Part shown: piece by piece, positions 18,080-27,304 of the stretch
Position numbering within the stretch: the first letter of the stretch is position 1
Layout: every line of letters starts with the position of its first letter
Assembly: GCA_965657085.1 (NCBI GenBank)
Contig: CBFHND010000001.1
Coordinates: forward strand, 1-64,000
Origin: CBFHND01 sp965657085
GTDB taxonomy: Bacteria > Pseudomonadota > Alphaproteobacteria > Rhodobacterales > Rhodobacteraceae
Direction: 5' to 3'
DNA length: 64,000 nucleotides
Notes under the pieces: model-generated
The model's database searches: none
Told to the model about the DNA's origin: nothing
Seen by the model: only the letters and a program-made list of their open reading frames with translations
Position numbers and translations under genes: made by a program

Positions 18080-20074
18080 ATGACACACACGCTCAACGCC
18101 CTGCGCGACATCACCGAAGAGCCGGATTATGGCATCACCCTGTCCGATGGCACCCGCCTGAGCGCGCGCGTCTGGAAACCCGTGGATGCGGGCGACGATC
18201 CGGTGCCGGTGATCCTCGAATACCTGCCCTACCGCAAACGCGATGGCACCTGCGCGCGCGATGCGCTGACCCACCCGTGGTTTGCCGCGCGCGGCTATGC
18301 CTGTGTGCGCGTGGACATGCGCGGCAATGGCGACAGCGAAGGGGTCATGGAGGACGAATACACCCAACAGGAACTGGACGACGCGGTCGACGTGATCGCG
18401 CAACTGGCCGCGCAGGATTGGTGCAATGGCAACGTGGGGATGATGGGCATCAGTTGGGGCGGTTTCAACGGGCTGCAAGTGGCGGCCATGACCCCGCCCG
18501 CGCTGAAGGCCGTGATCACCTTGTGTTCGACCGTGGACCGCTTTGCCGATGACATCCACTACAAGGGCGGATGCCTGTTGAACGAGAACCTCGGGTGGGG
18601 CGCGACCATGTGGTCCTATTCCAGCCGCGCACCGGACCCGGCCTTGTGCGCGGACTGGCGCGAGATGTGGCTGGAGCGGCTGGAGGCCGAACCGTTCCTG
18701 CCTTCGGTCTGGCTGCGCCACCAGACGCGCGATGCCTATTGGCGGCATGGGTCGGTGATTGAAAGCTATGACACCATCAAGGCCAAGGTGCTGGCCGTGG
18801 GCGGCTGGGGCGATGCCTACAAGAACGCGGTGCCGCAGCTGGTGCAAAACGTGCCGGGGGCCAAAGGGATCGTGGGGCCTTGGGTACACAAGTACCCGCA
18901 TTTCGCCGTGCCGGAGCCGCGCATCGGCTTTCTGCAGGAGGCGTTACGCTGGTGGGACCGGTGGCTGAAGGATACCGCCAACGGGGCCGAGGATGACCCG
19001 GACTATACCGTCTACCTGATGGACAGCGCGCGCCCGGCCACGTGGTACACCGAACGGGCGGGCCACTGGATCAATGCTGATGCTGCTGGTCCGGCAACCC
19101 GAACGCTGCACTTGCAGGGCCAAGGGGCCTTGGGCGTGGACGCACCCGTCGCGCCGCTTGATGCGCTTGTCGCCTCGCCTGCGGACACGGGCACACAGGC
19201 CGGCGAATACTGCGCGATCTGGCTTGGCCCCGAGATGCCCGGCGATCAGCGCGCGGATGACGCAAAGTCGGTCTGCTGGGACACGGCCCCATTCACGGAC
19301 GCAGAAGACATTGTCGGCGCGCCGCAACTGCGCCTGACACTGCGCTCCGACATGGCGCAGGGGCAAGTTGCCGTGCGGCTGTGTGATGTGCATCCCGACG
19401 GGGCCAGCACGCGGATCACCTATGGCGTGCTGAACCTCAGCCACCGCGCCGACCCATCGGCACCGCAGCCGCTGCCCGTGGGCGAAGATGTGGACATCAT
19501 GGTCAAGCTGGACACAATCGCCTATCGCATCCCGCCCGGACATCGGTTGCGCGTGGCCGTGTCCAATGCCTATTGGCCGCTGATCTGGCCCGCCCCGGAA
19601 GCTGCACAATTGCAGATCAGTCACGGCGCGCTTGACCTGCCGCTGCGCGCTCTGGCGCAAGGCGATGAACGCGCCTTTCCACCCCCCGATGCCGCCCCCG
19701 CGTGGCAAACCGAGGAACTGCGCCCCGAAAACCACGTGCGGCGGCAAGAGACGGATATGACAACGGGCATCGTGTCACTGGTGATCGAGGATGATTTCGG
19801 CAAGCTGCGCGACCGCGATCACGGGTTGATCTCGGGGTCCATCGCGCGCGAGCTTTGGTCCATCCACCCAGATGACCCGTTAAGCGCGCGTGGAACCTGC
19901 CACTGGACCGACGAGATGCAGCGCGACGACATCATCCTGCGCACCGAGGCCACCTGCGAAATGTGGTCGGATGCAACTACGTTCTACCTCCGCGCGAGAA
20001 TCGAAGCCTACGAGAACGGCAGGCTGATTTTCGACAAGGATGTGGCCGACAGCGTGCCGCGCAATGGTATCTGA
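18080..20074 (+). CDS. CocE/NonD-family alpha/beta hydrolase (S15 X-Pro dipeptidyl-peptidase type)
   Basis: A 664-residue esterase or acyl-peptidase. The N-terminal alpha/beta-hydrolase domain carries the nucleophile motif MMGISWGGFNG with Ser125, and a PWVHKYPHF segment that may supply the catalytic histidine. The C-terminal part from about residue 340 is the jelly-roll X-Pro dipeptidyl-peptidase domain. An intracellular location is likely because there is no signal peptide. It is followed 123 nt later by a peptide-type ABC importer, so it may act on an imported amide or ester substrate. The exact substrate is not predictable from sequence. Confidence 0.88.
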   Translation: MTHTLNALRDITEEPDYGITLSDGTRLSARVWKPVDAGDDPVPVILEYLPYRKRDGTCARDALTHPWFAARGYACVRVDMRGNGDSEGVMEDEYTQQELDDAVDVIAQLAAQDWCNGNVGMMGISWGGFNGLQVAAMTPPALKAVITLCSTVDRFADDIHYKGGCLLNENLGWGATMWSYSSRAPDPALCADWREMWLERLEAEPFLPSVWLRHQTRDAYWRHGSVIESYDTIKAKVLAVGGWGDAYKNAVPQLVQNVPGAKGIVGPWVHKYPHFAVPEPRIGFLQEALRWWDRWLKDTANGAEDDPDYTVYLMDSARPATWYTERAGHWINADAAGPATRTLHLQGQGALGVDAPVAPLDALVASPADTGTQAGEYCAIWLGPEMPGDQRADDAKSVCWDTAPFTDAEDIVGAPQLRLTLRSDMAQGQVAVRLCDVHPDGASTRITYGVLNLSHRADPSAPQPLPVGEDVDIMVKLDTIAYRIPPGHRLRVAVSNAYWPLIWPAPEAAQLQISHGALDLPLRALAQGDERAFPPPDAAPAWQTEELRPENHVRRQETDMTTGIVSLVIEDDFGKLRDRDHGLISGSIARELWSIHPDDPLSARGTCHWTDEMQRDDIILRTEATCEMWSDATTFYLRARIEAYENGRLIFDKDVADSVPRNGI

Positions 20075-20133
20075 CAGGACTTTACCGCCATATCGGCATT
20101 AACCCTTGCGAGGGCGCGGCAAATGCGCAAACC

Positions 20134-20145
20134 TTGACTCGTCAA
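20134..20145. promoter_or_regulatory. Short inverted repeat TTGAC-N2-GTCAA upstream of ABC importer
   Basis: A perfect 5-2-5 inverted repeat 53 nt before the solute-binding protein ATG. Its first half also resembles a -35 hexamer (TTGACT), but no matching -10 element is evident at the usual spacing. The spacing is too short for an Fnr site. Confidence 0.3.
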
Positions 20146-20197
20146 TCAACAAAAATGCGCGCGGAACAAGCGTGAGATCACCAACCGGGAGACCAAA

Positions 20198-21784
20198 ATG
20201 TCAAAAGAACTCGAATTTCTGTCCACGAAAGTGACGGCCGGAACAATGTCCCGCCGCGAATTCATGGGCAAAGCTGCTGCACTGGGCATCACCGCCGCCG
20301 TGGCCAACACGATGCTGGCCGATGCTGCGCGTGCGGCGACGCCCGTCAAGGGCGGCACCTTCAGAATGGGTGTGCAAGGTGGCGAATCCACCAACAGCCA
20401 AGACCCCGCCACATGGGCCTCCGATGTGCCGATCGCCGGTGGCTTCTGCTGGGGCGAAATGCTGGTCTATCCCGGCCCCAATGGCCTTGAGCCGATGGTC
20501 GCCGAAAGCTGGGAAGGCTCGGCTGACGCGAAGACATGGCGCTTCAAGGTCCGTCAGGGCATCCAGTTCTCGAACGGTCAGGCCGTCACCGCAGAAGACG
20601 TTCTTGCAACGATGCAGCGCCATTCGAACGAAGAGTCGAAATCGGGTGCGCTTGGCATCATGCAGGGCATTGAATCGATGCGCGCCGATGGCGATGTGTT
20701 CGAGCTGACCCTGGGTATTGGCAACGCCGACCTGCCCTTCCTGATGGGGGATTACCACCTGATCATTCAGCCCAATGGCGGCATGGACGATCCCCGCGCG
20801 GCAATCGGCACCGGCGTCTACACGCTGGAAACCGATGAGCCCGGCGTACGCATGACGTTCAAGAAGAACCCCAACCACTGGGATGCGGACAACCGTGGCC
20901 ACTATGACGCCATTGAAATCATCGTGCTCAACGATGCCACGGCGCGGACGGCTGCGCTGCAATCGGGTCAGGTCGACACAATCAACCGCGTTGAACCCAA
21001 GATCGCCAAACTGCTGGACCGTGCGCCCACCGTGGCGGTCGAGACCACATCAGGCCGTGGCCACTATGTGTTCATCATGCATGTGGATACCGCGCCCTTT
21101 GACAAAAACGAACTGCGCCTCGCGTTGAAATACGCGCTGAACCGTCAGGAAATGGTCGACAAGATCCTGCAGGGCTATGGCTCGATCGGGAACGATATGC
21201 CGATCAACGCGTCCTACCCGCTGTTTGACGAAACGATCCCGCAGCGTGAATTCGACCTCGAGAAGGCGGCTGAGCACTACAGCAAATCGGGCCACGATGG
21301 GTCGCCCATCATCCTGCGCACCGCCGACGGGGCCTTCCCCGGTGCCGTGGATGCCGCAGCCCTGTTCCAGCAGTCCTGCCAGGCGGCGGGCATCCCTCTG
21401 GAAATCAAGCGTGAACCCAACGATGGCTATTGGTCCGAAGTGTGGAACGTTCAACCCTTCAGCTGTTCCTATTGGGGTGGCCGCCCGGTTCAGGACCAGA
21501 TGTATTCCACGGCCTACCTGTCGTCCGCAGACTGGAACGACACGCGTTGGAAACGTCCCGAATTCGACGCGATGCTGCTGGCAGCGCGCGCCGAACTGGA
21601 CGAAGGCAAGCGCAAGGAAATCTACTCCAAGATGGGCCGCATGTTGAACGAAGAAGGCGGCGTCATGGTGCCGATGTTCAACGACTTCGTCGATGCGATT
21701 TCGACCAAGGTCCAGGGTTGGGAAACCAATGCAAGCGGTCCGCAGATGTATTGGTATGCCTTTGCCAGAACGTGGAAAGCGTAA
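20198..21784 (+). CDS. ABC transporter solute-binding protein, peptide/opine type (SBP_bac_5)
   Basis: A 528-residue periplasmic binding protein. The N-terminus has a twin-arginine signal (SRREFMGKAAALGITAAVAN) with likely cleavage after ADAARA near residue 47, so it should be folded before export. The body shows the cluster-C binding protein pattern: FKVRQGIQFSNGQAVTAEDV, then LNRQEMVDKILQGYG and the C-terminal ARAELDEGKRKEIYSKMGRML. It is the first gene of a five-domain importer operon and captures a peptide or related small molecule. The exact ligand is unknown. Confidence 0.92.
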   Translation: MSKELEFLSTKVTAGTMSRREFMGKAAALGITAAVANTMLADAARAATPVKGGTFRMGVQGGESTNSQDPATWASDVPIAGGFCWGEMLVYPGPNGLEPMVAESWEGSADAKTWRFKVRQGIQFSNGQAVTAEDVLATMQRHSNEESKSGALGIMQGIESMRADGDVFELTLGIGNADLPFLMGDYHLIIQPNGGMDDPRAAIGTGVYTLETDEPGVRMTFKKNPNHWDADNRGHYDAIEIIVLNDATARTAALQSGQVDTINRVEPKIAKLLDRAPTVAVETTSGRGHYVFIMHVDTAPFDKNELRLALKYALNRQEMVDKILQGYGSIGNDMPINASYPLFDETIPQREFDLEKAAEHYSKSGHDGSPIILRTADGAFPGAVDAAALFQQSCQAAGIPLEIKREPNDGYWSEVWNVQPFSCSYWGGRPVQDQMYSTAYLSSADWNDTRWKRPEFDAMLLAARAELDEGKRKEIYSKMGRMLNEEGGVMVPMFNDFVDAISTKVQGWETNASGPQMYWYAFARTWKA

Positions 21785-21796
21785 GGGCGCCACGGA

Positions 21797-22753
21797 ATGC
21801 ACCCTGTTGTAAAACTTGTTGCCCAGCGTTTAGCGCTGGGCATCATTCTCCTCTTTGCCGCCTCCGCGCTGATCTTCGGCCTGACCGAAGTTCTGCCCGG
21901 CGACGCCGCCCAAGCCATCCTTGGGCAAGCCGCAACCCCCGAAAGCCTTGCCAACCTGCGCCGGGAAATGGGCCTCGATCAGCCCGCGCTTAGCCGCTAT
22001 TTCAGTTGGCTCGGCGGCATCTTGACCGGTGATCTGGGCGTGGCTTTGACCAACAAGCTCGATATCGGCACGCAAGTCGCCAGCCGGATGGCGAACACGC
22101 TGTTTCTGGCGTTCTGGGCCGCGATCATTTCGGTGCCGCTGGCGATCCTCTTGGGCCTGATTGCCGTGCGCTTTCAGAACCGCTGGCCGGACAAGCTGAT
22201 CTCGGGTGTGACACTCGCCTCGATCTCCCTGCCCGAGTTCATGATCGCCTACATCCTGATCTTCTTCTTCGCGGTCAAACTCTTTTGGGCACCGTCCTTT
22301 GCATCGATCTCCTCGACCATGAGCCTGGGTGAGCAGCTGCATTCGATTTCGCTGCCCGTGGCGGTTCTGACCATGGTGGTGCTGGCACATATGATGCGCA
22401 TGACCCGCGCCGCCATCCTGAACGTGATGCAATCGGCCTATATCGAAACCGCCGAACTCAAGGGGCTGACCACCTTTGCGGTGATCTACCGCCATGCCTT
22501 TCCAAATGCCATCGCCCCCATCGTCAACGTGGTGATGATCAACCTGGCCTACCTCGTGGTGGGTGTTGTGGTGGTCGAGGTCGTCTTTGCCTATCCGGGC
22601 ATGGGGCAATACCTTGTGGATGCGGTGGTGAAACGCGATGTGCCGGTTGTGCTGGCCTGCGGCGTGATCTTTGCCGCGGTTTATATCGTGCTGAACATGG
22701 TGGCCGATGTCGTATCGATCCTTGCCAACCCACGGCTGAGGCATCCAAAATAA
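21797..22753 (+). CDS. ABC transporter permease, DppB type
   Basis: A 318-residue inner-membrane permease with six predicted helices. The first helix (RLALGIILLFAASALIFGL) and the PGDAAQAILGQAATPE segment are typical of DppB/OppB proteins, and the EAA-type loop reads YIETAELKGLTTFAVIYRHAFPNA. It follows the binding protein by 12 nt and overlaps the next permease by 1 nt (TAATG), so it belongs to the same operon. Confidence 0.93.
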   Translation: MHPVVKLVAQRLALGIILLFAASALIFGLTEVLPGDAAQAILGQAATPESLANLRREMGLDQPALSRYFSWLGGILTGDLGVALTNKLDIGTQVASRMANTLFLAFWAAIISVPLAILLGLIAVRFQNRWPDKLISGVTLASISLPEFMIAYILIFFFAVKLFWAPSFASISSTMSLGEQLHSISLPVAVLTMVVLAHMMRMTRAAILNVMQSAYIETAELKGLTTFAVIYRHAFPNAIAPIVNVVMINLAYLVVGVVVVEVVFAYPGMGQYLVDAVVKRDVPVVLACGVIFAAVYIVLNMVADVVSILANPRLRHPK

Positions 22754-23613
22754 TGTTCAAGAATCTTCCTCTCTCCGCCGCCATAGGCCTCATTCTCACG
22801 GGCACCTATTTCCTCGCGGCCATATTTGCGGGGGTCATCTCTCCCTACGGCATGGCCGAAACCGTGGGCGAGGTGTGGGAGCCTGCGCGCCTTGGCTATA
22901 TTCTGGGCCTCACGCCCGAAGGTGTCCCTGAACCAAAGTTCTGGCTGGGCACCGATCAGATTGGCCGCGATCTGCTGACGCGCATGATCTATGGCGGGCA
23001 AACCACGATCTTCATCGCAACCGCCGCCACCATCCTCAGCTTTACCACCGGTTCCGTTCTGGGTTTTCTGGCGGCTGTGTCCGGTGGCTGGGTTGATCAG
23101 GTCATGTCGCGGATGGTCGATCTGTTCATGGCCATTCCGTCACTGATCCTCGCGCTTGTGATTCTCAGCTCGATCGACGCTACGGTGACGACCCTGATCG
23201 TGCTGATGGGGTTGTTGGACAGCACCCGTGTCTTCCGTCTCGCCCGTGCCGTCGCGGTGGACATCTCGGTCATGGATTATGTCGAGGCCGCGCGCCTTCG
23301 GGGTGAAAAACTGGGTTGGATCATCTTTCGGGAAATCCTGCCAAATGCCCTGTCGCCGCTGGTCGCCGAAATGGGTTTGCGGTTCATCTTCATGGTGCTC
23401 TTCATCTCGACGCTGTCGTTCCTTGGCATCGGCGTGCAACCCCCCTTGGCCGACTGGGGCGGGATCGTGAAAGAGAACAAGGAAGGCATCAACTTCGGCA
23501 TTGGTGCGGCTCTTTATCCGGCTGTGGCCATTGCCACTCTGGCCATCTCGGTCAACCTCGTGGCCGATTGGGTGCTCAACCGCACCACATCTCTCAAGGG
23601 AGGGCGCGGCTGA
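22753..23613 (+). CDS. ABC transporter permease, DppC type
   Basis: A 286-residue partner permease. Conserved features include the WLGTDQIGRDLLTRMIYGG segment, found in nearly all DppC/OppC proteins, and the EAA loop YVEAARLRGEKLGWIIFREILPNA that contacts the ATPase. About six membrane helices are visible. Its stop codon overlaps the ATG of the double ATPase gene by 1 nt (TGATG), which indicates tight translational coupling. Confidence 0.93.
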   Translation: MFKNLPLSAAIGLILTGTYFLAAIFAGVISPYGMAETVGEVWEPARLGYILGLTPEGVPEPKFWLGTDQIGRDLLTRMIYGGQTTIFIATAATILSFTTGSVLGFLAAVSGGWVDQVMSRMVDLFMAIPSLILALVILSSIDATVTTLIVLMGLLDSTRVFRLARAVAVDISVMDYVEAARLRGEKLGWIIFREILPNALSPLVAEMGLRFIFMVLFISTLSFLGIGVQPPLADWGGIVKENKEGINFGIGAALYPAVAIATLAISVNLVADWVLNRTTSLKGGRG

Positions 23614-25250
23614 TGACTGATCCGCTCGTGAAGGTGCGCGGCCTCAAGATCGGGGCGACGGTCTATCCCCCGGGCGAAAAGCCGCATGATATCGAGATCG
23701 TGCATGGCGTGGATTTCGATCTGGAACAGGGCAAGGTCCTGGGCCTGATCGGCGAATCCGGGGCGGGCAAATCCACCATCGGGCTGGCCACCATGGCGTA
23801 TGGACGCGGCGGCGTGGAGCTGACTGGCGGCGAGGTCTGGGTCAATGGCCGCGACATCCTGCAATCGGGCACCCGCGATATCCGGCGGCTGCGCGGCGCC
23901 GAGGTGACCTATGTCAGCCAATCGGCGGCAGCATCGTTCAACCCGGCCAAGCAGATCATGGAGCAGGTAACCGAGGCCGCCATCGGCCAAGGCAAGTTTT
24001 CCAGGAAAGACGCCGAGGCCCGTGCGGTTGAGCTTTTCCGCAAGCTGGGTCTGCCGGACCCCGAAAACATCGGCAGCCGGTATCCCCACCAGGTTTCGGG
24101 CGGGCAATTGCAACGCTGCATGATAGCGCTTGCCCTTTGCCCCGAACCCGATCTTGTCGTCTTTGACGAACCCACCACAGCGCTGGACGTCACCACCCAG
24201 ATCGACGTCTTGAAGGCGATCAAGGACGCGATCCGCGACACGGGCGTGGCCGCCCTTTATATCACTCACGATCTGGCCGTGGTGGCCCAGGTGAGCGATC
24301 ACATCATGGTGCTGCGCCACGGCGACATGGTGGAATACGGCACCACCGATCAAATCATCAACGCCCCGCAAGAAGATTACACCAAGGCGCTGGTGTCCGT
24401 ACGATCCATCGATCACGAAGAGAAACAGCCCACCGATACACCCGTTCTGAAAGTCGAAAACATCACCGCGCGCTACAAAGGCACCAATTTCGACGTGCTG
24501 CACGATGTGAATGTCGAATTGCATCCGGGTCAGACACTGGCTGTGGTGGGCGAATCCGGGTCGGGCAAGTCGACGCTCGCGCGGGTGATCACCGGGCTTC
24601 TGCCACCCTCTGCGGGCAACATCCATTTCGCGGGCCGCGACCTGACGCCCGACCTGCCCTCGCGCCCCATCGAAGACCTGCGCGAACTGCAGATGATCTA
24701 CCAGATGGCGGACACGGCGATGAATCCGCGCCAGACGGTCGGAACGATCATCGGGCGACCGCTGGAGTTCTATTTCGGCCTCAAGGGCGAGGCCAAGCAA
24801 AAGCGCATTCAGGAATTGCTGGACGAGATCGAGCTTGGCACCGGGTTTCAGGATCGCTATCCGGCAGAGCTGTCCGGTGGTCAGAAACAGCGCGTGTGCA
24901 TCGCCCGTGCGCTTGCGGCCAAGCCCAAGCTGATCATCTGTGACGAGGTGACCTCGGCGCTTGATCCACTGGTGGCCGATGGCATTCTCAAGCTGCTGCT
25001 GGACCTGCAAAAGATCGAGGACGTGGCCTATCTGTTCATCACCCACGATCTGGCCACGGTCAAAGCCATCGCTGACAGCATCGCAGTGATGTATCAGGGC
25101 AAGGTCGTGCGCTACGGTTCGAAGTCCGAAGTGCTGGCACCGCCGTTTGATGATTATACCGATCTGCTGCTCAGTTCCGTTCCGGAAATGAAACTCGGCT
25201 GGCTCGAAGAGGTCATTGCGCATCGCAAGATGGAAAGCGCCGGGAACTGA
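23613..25250 (+). CDS. ABC transporter double ATPase (DppD-DppF fusion)
   Basis: A 545-residue protein with two complete nucleotide-binding domains in one chain. The first has Walker A GESGAGKST, signature VSGGQLQR and Walker B LVVFDEPTTALD; the second has GESGSGKST, LSGGQKQR and LIICDEVTSALD. Separate DppD and DppF subunits normally form the heterodimer, so this fusion supplies both. An open frame extends back to 23316 inside the permease gene, but the coupled ATG at 23613 is the credible start. It completes the importer operon. Confidence 0.94.
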   Translation: MTDPLVKVRGLKIGATVYPPGEKPHDIEIVHGVDFDLEQGKVLGLIGESGAGKSTIGLATMAYGRGGVELTGGEVWVNGRDILQSGTRDIRRLRGAEVTYVSQSAAASFNPAKQIMEQVTEAAIGQGKFSRKDAEARAVELFRKLGLPDPENIGSRYPHQVSGGQLQRCMIALALCPEPDLVVFDEPTTALDVTTQIDVLKAIKDAIRDTGVAALYITHDLAVVAQVSDHIMVLRHGDMVEYGTTDQIINAPQEDYTKALVSVRSIDHEEKQPTDTPVLKVENITARYKGTNFDVLHDVNVELHPGQTLAVVGESGSGKSTLARVITGLLPPSAGNIHFAGRDLTPDLPSRPIEDLRELQMIYQMADTAMNPRQTVGTIIGRPLEFYFGLKGEAKQKRIQELLDEIELGTGFQDRYPAELSGGQKQRVCIARALAAKPKLIICDEVTSALDPLVADGILKLLLDLQKIEDVAYLFITHDLATVKAIADSIAVMYQGKVVRYGSKSEVLAPPFDDYTDLLLSSVPEMKLGWLEEVIAHRKMESAGN

Positions 25251-25335
25251 TATATCGGGCGTCAGTCACTCAAACACCCTTCCCCCAAAGTAGCCCCCCC
25301 TGCAAACAGATCCGCAATATGCTAAAAAGACCTGC

Positions 25336-26334
25336 ATGACGGAGGATGCTTCGACAATGCAGGCCGTGGTCTTCCATAGTTACGGTGGACCGGACCGCCT
25401 GACCCTGCGCCGCGTCCCATTGCCCATCCCGGGCAAGGGCGAGGTGCGTGTGCGCATCCGCACCACCACCGTCACCCGCACCGATACATGCACCTTGCGG
25501 GCGCATCCCTTCTTTGCCCGGGCCATGACCGGATGGCTGACTCCCAAGATACGGACCTTGGGAATGGACTTTGCAGGCGACATCGAAGCCCTGGGCAAGG
25601 ACGTCACGGAATTTCAGATAGGCGACCGGGTCTTTGGCCTCGTTCCGGACCAGTACGGCGCGCATGCGGAATACCTGTGCCTGCCGGCTCAAGGGGCCAT
25701 TGCCCATATTCCCGAAACACTCTTCTATGACGATGCCGTGGTCGGTGAAGGCGCGTGGTACGCCAGCGCGACAACACAGGTCTTGGAGGCGGGGCAAACC
25801 TGCCTGATCTATGGCGCATCCGGCGCGATCGGTACGGCGGCGGTTCAACTTGCCAAGGTGCGCGGTGCCCATGTCACCGCGGTGGTCGGGACCCGTCATC
25901 TGGAACTGGCCAACAAACTGGGGGCGGACCGGGTTGTCGATTACCAGACCGAGGATTTCACGCAGATTGGGGAGCGCTTTGATCTTGTCCTTGATGCGGT
26001 GGGCAAGACCTCGTGGTTTGCCTGCCGTCCGCTGCTTGGCCCAAGGGCCATATTTGCCGCCACCGATCTGGGGCCATTCTGGTCGAATATCGTTTTGAGC
26101 GGATGGCACAGCCTGACCCGTCGCTCGCGCGTGCGCGTTCCCTATCCTGAAGACGCGCCCGGATTTGTCCGGCACCTTGCCTCCCTGATGGCCCAAGGTC
26201 GGTTCACAGGCGTCTTTGACCGCAGGTTCTCTCTCGATCAGATTGCGGAGGCGTTCCGCTATGTCGAAACCGGGCAAAAGACCGGTATTGTTCGGGTTCA
26301 GGTGCGCTCGCCCGAAGCCGCCGACAACAAGTAG
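25336..26334 (+). CDS. MDR-family NAD(P)-dependent alcohol dehydrogenase/quinone oxidoreductase
   Basis: A 332-residue medium-chain oxidoreductase. The Rossmann region shows CLIYGASGAIGTAAVQLAKVRGAHVTAV, a GASGxxG-type nucleotide loop. The cysteine cluster of the structural zinc site is absent and the usual catalytic zinc ligands are not obvious, so a zinc-independent quinone oxidoreductase-like activity is more likely. The ATG at 25336 is used; a second in-frame ATG lies at 25357 and fits the common MQAVVF start equally well. It stands alone after the ABC operon and its substrate is unknown. Confidence 0.82.
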   Translation: MTEDASTMQAVVFHSYGGPDRLTLRRVPLPIPGKGEVRVRIRTTTVTRTDTCTLRAHPFFARAMTGWLTPKIRTLGMDFAGDIEALGKDVTEFQIGDRVFGLVPDQYGAHAEYLCLPAQGAIAHIPETLFYDDAVVGEGAWYASATTQVLEAGQTCLIYGASGAIGTAAVQLAKVRGAHVTAVVGTRHLELANKLGADRVVDYQTEDFTQIGERFDLVLDAVGKTSWFACRPLLGPRAIFAATDLGPFWSNIVLSGWHSLTRRSRVRVPYPEDAPGFVRHLASLMAQGRFTGVFDRRFSLDQIAEAFRYVETGQKTGIVRVQVRSPEAADNK

Positions 26335-26361
26335 TCGCATTGCATTTCAAACGCGGCACCG

Positions 26362-26377
26362 AACCTGATTTCAGGTT
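26362..26377. promoter_or_regulatory. Inverted repeat AACCTGA-N2-TCAGGTT
   Basis: A perfect 7-2-7 palindrome in the 97-bp gap before the phosphodiesterase-like gene, followed by a second palindrome TCATGT-N2-ACATGA at 26393-26406. The first could end the preceding transcript or bind a dimeric regulator; there is no T-run after it, so a classical terminator is unlikely. Confidence 0.35.
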
Positions 26378-26431
26378 GCGCGCCCAACGGGTTCATGTCC
26401 ACATGATCTGAAACGACAACGGGGGCCTGCA

Positions 26432-27268
26432 ATGGACGGCAAACTTCTTCTTATCATCCTTGACGGTGTGCCCTATCGCAATTGGCGGCGGTTGTTCGGC
26501 AACCTCGAAGGGTGGGTGGACGCGGGCGATGCGCGCGTGTGGAAAATCCGTTCGGTGCTGCCGTCGATTTCGGCCTCCTGTTATGCGTCGATCCATACCG
26601 GGGTGGCCCCTGCCGAACACGGCTGCACCGGCAACGGCAATGTCTTTCGGCTGACCCATCCGGACGTGTTTTCGCAGACACGCAAGGCGGGGGGCGTCAC
26701 GGGCGCGGTCGCACACAGCTTCTGGTCGCAGTTCTTCAACCGGCATCCTTTCGATTTCGTGCGGGATATCGAATATGACGAGGCCGACAGCGACACGATC
26801 AACCACGGGCGGTTTCACACCATGACGGGTTATGGTGCGGCCAACCAGATGACGCCGTCGGACGTGGACCTGTTCGGCACGCTGACCAACCTGTGTCTGC
26901 GCTTTGGTCTCAATTACGGGATGCTGCACACCTGCACGCTCGACAGCATGGGCCATCGTTTTCAACACGAAAGCCACGAGATGGACCACGCCTGCTTCGT
27001 GATGGACGAAATGCTGGCCCCCTTCATCCCACAGTGGCGGGCCATGGGCTATGAGGTCATCGTGACCGCAGACCATGGGCAGGATGACCGCGGCCACCAC
27101 GGCGGGCGCGGTGCCCTGCAACAAGAGGCGGCCCTGTACTATTTCGGAGAGGCCGAAGGCCCCGACCCCGAGACCGTGATCGACCAACTGCAACTGGCCC
27201 CCACGATCCTCAGCCGGTTGGGGGCTGACGTGCCGGATACGATGAAGGCCAAAACGTTCTTGCGGTGA
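26432..27268 (+). CDS. Alkaline-phosphatase superfamily phosphodiesterase/nucleotide pyrophosphatase-like protein
   Basis: A 278-residue protein of the AP/NPP metallohydrolase superfamily. Metal-ligand candidates are Asp10 in LLIILDGVPY, the nucleophile region LPSISASCYASIHTGVAPAEHG, then LDSMGHRFQ and the C-terminal TADHGQDDRGHHGG. The nucleophile appears to be Ser where NPP enzymes usually have Thr. There is no signal peptide, so it seems cytoplasmic. The natural ester substrate cannot be deduced. It is convergent with the HSL-type hydrolase gene. Confidence 0.8.
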   Translation: MDGKLLLIILDGVPYRNWRRLFGNLEGWVDAGDARVWKIRSVLPSISASCYASIHTGVAPAEHGCTGNGNVFRLTHPDVFSQTRKAGGVTGAVAHSFWSQFFNRHPFDFVRDIEYDEADSDTINHGRFHTMTGYGAANQMTPSDVDLFGTLTNLCLRFGLNYGMLHTCTLDSMGHRFQHESHEMDHACFVMDEMLAPFIPQWRAMGYEVIVTADHGQDDRGHHGGRGALQQEAALYYFGEAEGPDPETVIDQLQLAPTILSRLGADVPDTMKAKTFLR

Positions 27269-27276
27269 CGCCGTAA

Positions 27277-27294
27277 GGTGGCGTTCACGCCGCC
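27277..27294. terminator. GC-rich stem-loop between convergent genes
   Basis: GGTGGCGT and ACGCCGCC form an 8-bp stem (one G-T pair) around a very short loop in the 36-bp gap between two convergent stop codons. It may limit read-through in both directions, but neither side has a T-run. Confidence 0.35.
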
Positions 27295-27304
27295 CGCGCT
27301 CTCG

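Noticed and set aside
20134..20145. Fnr site TTGAC..GTCAA
   Set aside because: The spacer is 2 nt rather than 4, which does not suit Fnr.
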